Positions 19,701 through 22,420 of a stretch of 22,420 nucleotides of DNA are shown piece after piece. Origin of the DNA: a virus; the IMG/VR virus record IMGVR_UViG_3300044678_001986, positions 1 through 22,420 of that record, one strand, 5' to 3'. Both the position numbers and the translations under genes were made by a program. Numbering within the stretch: position 1 is the stretch's first letter; each line of letters starts with the position of its first letter. The notes beneath the pieces were generated by a model that saw only the letters and a list, made by a program, of their open reading frames with translations, ran no database searches and had not been told where the DNA came from.

Positions 19701-20036
19701 TCATTCAACCTCTTTCCATGTGTGCCCGCAGTACCCGCACTTGCAATACCGCGTCCGGCCTTGAGTGCTGTAGACACGTGAATATGAATTTCCTTCAGTG
19801 GCTGGATCCAGCTCACGCAGCCGCTGGCATGCCGTGCAGTTCTGCGGCACAAATGATGTCACTCGTGGTTTCGGCTGCTGCACAACGACGGCAGAAGCCT
19901 TAACGTTTTCTGAGACTGTTGACCCATCCTCCTGGCCGTCTTTTGGGAACTCCATGACGTTGGGCCGCTGGCTTTCCTGCCGGTTGTTTCGCTTGCTCAT
20001 TGGAGGCTTTCTGTCGAGGAGTGACACTGGGGCCAT
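19701..20036 (-). CDS. Zinc-ribbon protein after the terminase, 111 aa
   Basis: ATG 20036 has AAAGAGAA upstream; ATG 20000 is the alternative start without a ribosome site. Either way the gene begins inside the 3' end of the terminase gene in another frame. The N-terminal half is polar and disordered-looking (SKRNNRQESQRP, with VVVQQPKPRVTSFVP). The C-terminal half holds CTAC and, about 30 residues on, CKCGYCGHTW, a typical four-Cys zinc ribbon with aromatic and basic residues between. Small zinc-ribbon proteins between terminase and portal genes are common; binding of nucleic acid or terminase is inference. Confidence 0.78.
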   Translation of the reverse strand: MAPVSLLDRKPPMSKRNNRQESQRPNVMEFPKDGQEDGSTVSENVKASAVVVQQPKPRVTSFVPQNCTACQRLRELDPATEGNSYSRVYSTQGRTRYCKCGYCGHTWKEVE

Positions 20037-22128
20037 TCGGATTCTCTTTAGTTGGTGACAGTAAATAAATGCCGCGAGCACCAGCCGCAGCCGCTGACAT
20101 GCACATTGCATCCAGCCAATGATTGTTTTCGCTAACGACGTTCCAGTACGTTTTCAGCCCTTTGCCTTCCTTGAACTCGCTCACCAATTCTTCGGCGACA
20201 ACATGCTGAGCAAAGCTCGTGTGCTTTCGGTCATTCGGTTGCACGAACAGCGACAACGCACCGCGACGCAGAAAGTTCTGATCGTCGAACGTCGGTGTCA
20301 GAAATCGTTCATGCACGAATTGTTTCCAATAGTCTGTGTCCAGCTCGTAAAGCCAAAGGTGCTGAGCTTCCTGATATGCTGCGTGAAAGTGATTACCCGG
20401 CTTGATGTTGTCGGTTTCAACCGTTTTGTCACGATACCGCCCGATCCCCTTTGACACATAAAATGGCGACCCGCCGACGTTCCGCACGAATTCATAGGCT
20501 GCATCGGTGAAGGTTCCTGAGTCAACGAAGATCGCATCAACCTTGCGTTCAGATCCTGCCGCGTCGACATACGTTTTCTGAAGCAATTCGTCACGCCATT
20601 GAAGCAACGCTCTGTAAATCTGCGGCTCACTAGCTTCGTTATCCATGGCTCTGTCAGTGCCAGCGACTTCCGCCCTGCCGTAATCGATCACGCAACCGCC
20701 GGCACCTTTCCACCACGCGACAACAACCCAGTGACAGAGATACTTGCCGAGGTCAATCGCTGCCGTAATACAAGACGCATTCGCTGGCAACTGTCCACGA
20801 TCAAGCCCACTCAGGCGACTCGCTACAATCTGCCACGTCAACCCGCTTCCCTGTGGTCCGACTTCCTCCGGAGGATCGTTGTCGATTTCTGTGGCTACGG
20901 CCTTTTCGCCTAGGTCCGCCACTTTGTTGTAGTACGACTGGATCGCAGATAACTCAAGCGGCTCACCGTCCTCATGCAGTTTTTTGCTGTAGGATGACGG
21001 ATTGCTGATGACACAATCACGTTCGATTTCGTCTCGATTATCTCGCCAGAATCTAAACGCAACGCGTGCGTCAGGGTCTGTGTCTTCTCGCTCGATTCTC
21101 AGACGCAGATACTCTTGCACCAAATCCATGCGGTCTGGTGCTTTGATCATCTTTCGATATCGTTTGCCCTTCCACGACGGTTTCTGTTTTGGATCCGTGA
21201 ACTTGTACGCCACACACTTACGGTTTTGGATTGTGCAGAGAAACACGCGGGCAACACGTTCTGCAGACGATGCCAGCCCGCCGATATCCTGCTCAATAAT
21301 CTCTTCATTTTTTGCAATCAGTGCATCAGATTCAGCTGCCTGCCGGTCTTCGATATCGTCGATGATTGCAATATCTGGCCGCACGTCTCGATAGTTGGTT
21401 CCTCGAATACCTCCATCGATACCAATCGACGCGAGAATCTGACCACGCGAAACTGGCTCAATGTCCTCAGGCCAGTCATCGGGTAACTGGTGCCTGCCGA
21501 TCGTCGGATAAATGATGTGATCCGCGGCTATCTTTAGGTTTGAATATTCCCCTTTAACCGTCTGCATCCGTGCTCGTGATGACCAGCCGCCAACGGCCTG
21601 AAACGGTATGCACAACTCTGGAAAGTCCTGCAGCAACAACTCAGACTGTTGCAGTTTTTCGCGTACCGTTCTCAGTTCCGCTTCGCTTTTTCGTTGATTC
21701 TTGCCAATCACAATCGGAAATCGACTCAGACCCTTAAGCGTCAGAAACAACGCCGTATAAATCGCAAGCTTCGTTTTGCCTTCACCTCGCGTGCCTGCTA
21801 TTGCCTGATCGCCGCCATACATTGCAGCCCTCACAATTGACTCGTGCATATCACGACGGTCGGCAGTAAAGTCTTCGAAAAACACGTCTGGGAAGTAGGT
21901 CCGCAGAAACAACTCTCCGTCTTGAAGCGTATCCAGTCTGCGCTGTGGTTCCTTCGGGCAAGCAATTTTCAGGTCACGTTCGGAAGCGCGTTTTGTGGCC
22001 ATCCGCTCGCGTTGTTTTGTCCGCTCATCCTCACGCAGCAGATTCCGCGTCACCGGATGCGAGCTTAGCAAGCTCTCCAGGCGGGAGGTGCTTAAGGAGT
22101 TCAAGTAATCTAAGGCGTCTTGCGTCAT
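19900..22128 (-). CDS. Terminase large subunit, 742 aa
   Basis: ATG 22128 follows AGGAAG; a TTG at 22152 is less likely. The protein is the DNA-packaging motor and headful/cos nuclease. The ATPase: IAGTRGEGKTKLAIY (Walker A, residues 110-124) and PDIAIIDDIEDRQ (Walker B, 251-263), then VARVFLCTIQNRK (coupling motif, about 292-304). The nuclease has RNase H-type spacing: AIDLGK (Asp459), FVDSGT (Asp536) and HWLDA (Asp673). The last 50 residues are basic and Pro-rich. It overlaps the small subunit by 98 bases and the zinc-ribbon gene, and is first in the late operon with TerS. Confidence 0.95.
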   Translation of the reverse strand: MTQDALDYLNSLSTSRLESLLSSHPVTRNLLREDERTKQRERMATKRASERDLKIACPKEPQRRLDTLQDGELFLRTYFPDVFFEDFTADRRDMHESIVRAAMYGGDQAIAGTRGEGKTKLAIYTALFLTLKGLSRFPIVIGKNQRKSEAELRTVREKLQQSELLLQDFPELCIPFQAVGGWSSRARMQTVKGEYSNLKIAADHIIYPTIGRHQLPDDWPEDIEPVSRGQILASIGIDGGIRGTNYRDVRPDIAIIDDIEDRQAAESDALIAKNEEIIEQDIGGLASSAERVARVFLCTIQNRKCVAYKFTDPKQKPSWKGKRYRKMIKAPDRMDLVQEYLRLRIEREDTDPDARVAFRFWRDNRDEIERDCVISNPSSYSKKLHEDGEPLELSAIQSYYNKVADLGEKAVATEIDNDPPEEVGPQGSGLTWQIVASRLSGLDRGQLPANASCITAAIDLGKYLCHWVVVAWWKGAGGCVIDYGRAEVAGTDRAMDNEASEPQIYRALLQWRDELLQKTYVDAAGSERKVDAIFVDSGTFTDAAYEFVRNVGGSPFYVSKGIGRYRDKTVETDNIKPGNHFHAAYQEAQHLWLYELDTDYWKQFVHERFLTPTFDDQNFLRRGALSLFVQPNDRKHTSFAQHVVAEELVSEFKEGKGLKTYWNVVSENNHWLDAMCMSAAAAGARGIYLLSPTKENPNGPSVTPRQKASNEQAKQPAGKPAAQRHGVPKRRPGGWVNSLRKR

Positions 22129-22351
22129 CAACTTCCTGTTTTTTGATTGCAATTTCTTCGCGCTTCAAATCTGCCAAGTCCGCACGAGTCAAAGCTTGAA
22201 ACGCTTTGACTTTCATTTCGTCATCGCCTGACTTGACCACTTCAAACATCGCGTTCACTGCATCGCGTTTCTTCGTTTTGCAGTTATCAAGCCATCCGCT
22301 CGTGAGTGCTCGCCCAACTAGTTTCACATCAGCGAGCGTGTTCAGTTGCAT
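22031..22351 (-). CDS. Terminase small subunit (probable), 106 aa
   Basis: ATG 22351 has AAAGGGG (22356-22362) at 5 bases; a GTG at 22369 is in frame but lies over that site. The protein is small and helical: a start resembling a helix-turn-helix-like unit (LADVKLVGRALTSGWLDNCKTKKRDAVNAMFEVV) and a charged coiled coil (LADLKREEIAIKKQEVDDARRLRLLELLKHL), as in many small terminases that form rings and pick the packaging site. Its position directly ahead of the large subunit supports the call, though the sequence is not decisive. A weak promoter (TTGAAA, 16 bases, TAAGTC, within 22373-22400) may precede it. Confidence 0.75.
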   Translation of the reverse strand: MQLNTLADVKLVGRALTSGWLDNCKTKKRDAVNAMFEVVKSGDDEMKVKAFQALTRADLADLKREEIAIKKQEVDDARRLRLLELLKHLPPGELAKLASGDAESAA

Positions 22352-22420
22352 TCGAACCCCTTTCCCCACAACGACTTAGAACGCACTAACTTTCTTTCAA
22401 GAATTTTGGGCTTTCCTGAC

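Noticed and set aside
22373-22400. Late promoter ahead of the small terminase (TTGAAA-16-TAAGTC)
   Set aside because: The -10 is too weak to list as a feature; it is mentioned only in the small terminase entry.

Overview
The window joins two mobile-element regions. Positions 1 to about 3465 are the downstream part of a chromosomal integron cassette array. All cassettes lie on the + strand. From about 3480 to 22420 there is the structural (late) module of a tailed phage or prophage, almost entirely on the - strand. Base composition is near 50% G+C by eye. The attC sites form one similar family (R'' ...TAAC followed by GACGGC-rich arms, R' GTTA/GTTC after CTTT). A marine planctomycete-like host is a reasonable guess from this and from general protein flavour, but this is inference. 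No integron integrase, phage integrase, rRNA or tRNA is in the window.

Integron part. Eight attC sites are readable (120-209, 456-545, 758-843, 1132-1237, 1501-1591, 2086-2174, 2728-2818, 3164-3256), followed by a truncated ninth at 3459-3480. They separate one partial and eight complete cassettes. In every complete cassette the first 9-10 bases are the exact reverse complement of the last 9-10, as expected if each moved as a circle. Most genes are small unknowns (40-179 aa). Two cassettes (1586-2168 and 2813-3250) carry two overlapping genes each. In six cassettes the stop codon is the TAA inside the R'' recombination core. One gene (1180-1497) starts inside the attC of the preceding cassette and reads through the crossover site.

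Junction. The last cassette keeps its R'' core, but the rest of its attC is missing. It is replaced by a 9-7-9 inverted repeat shaped like a tyrosine-recombinase core site, then about 150 bp of hairpin-rich DNA, then the last tail gene of the phage. The phage may have entered at, or split, an attC.

Phage part, read right to left on the - strand: small terminase, large terminase, zinc-ribbon protein; an independent unit of two conserved phage genes of unknown function with its own promoter, attenuator-like leader and unusual GTCNN five-base repeat tracts; one + strand membrane-protein gene with its own promoter and a shared bidirectional terminator; then gpW-like connector, lambda-type portal with a long C-terminal extension, prohead protease fused to a Mu gpT-like capsid protein, a possible decoration protein, head-tail connector, tail terminator (gpU-like), gpZ-like protein, tail tube, a G/GT tail-assembly chaperone pair with an A9 -1 frameshift site, tape measure, and four distal tail/adsorption genes. 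Genes overlap or abut by a few bases, as in one co-transcribed late operon. The absence of sheath and baseplate-wedge genes and the presence of gpU/gpZ/G-GT/tape-measure genes indicate a siphovirus. Lysis genes and an integrase are not seen at the tail end.
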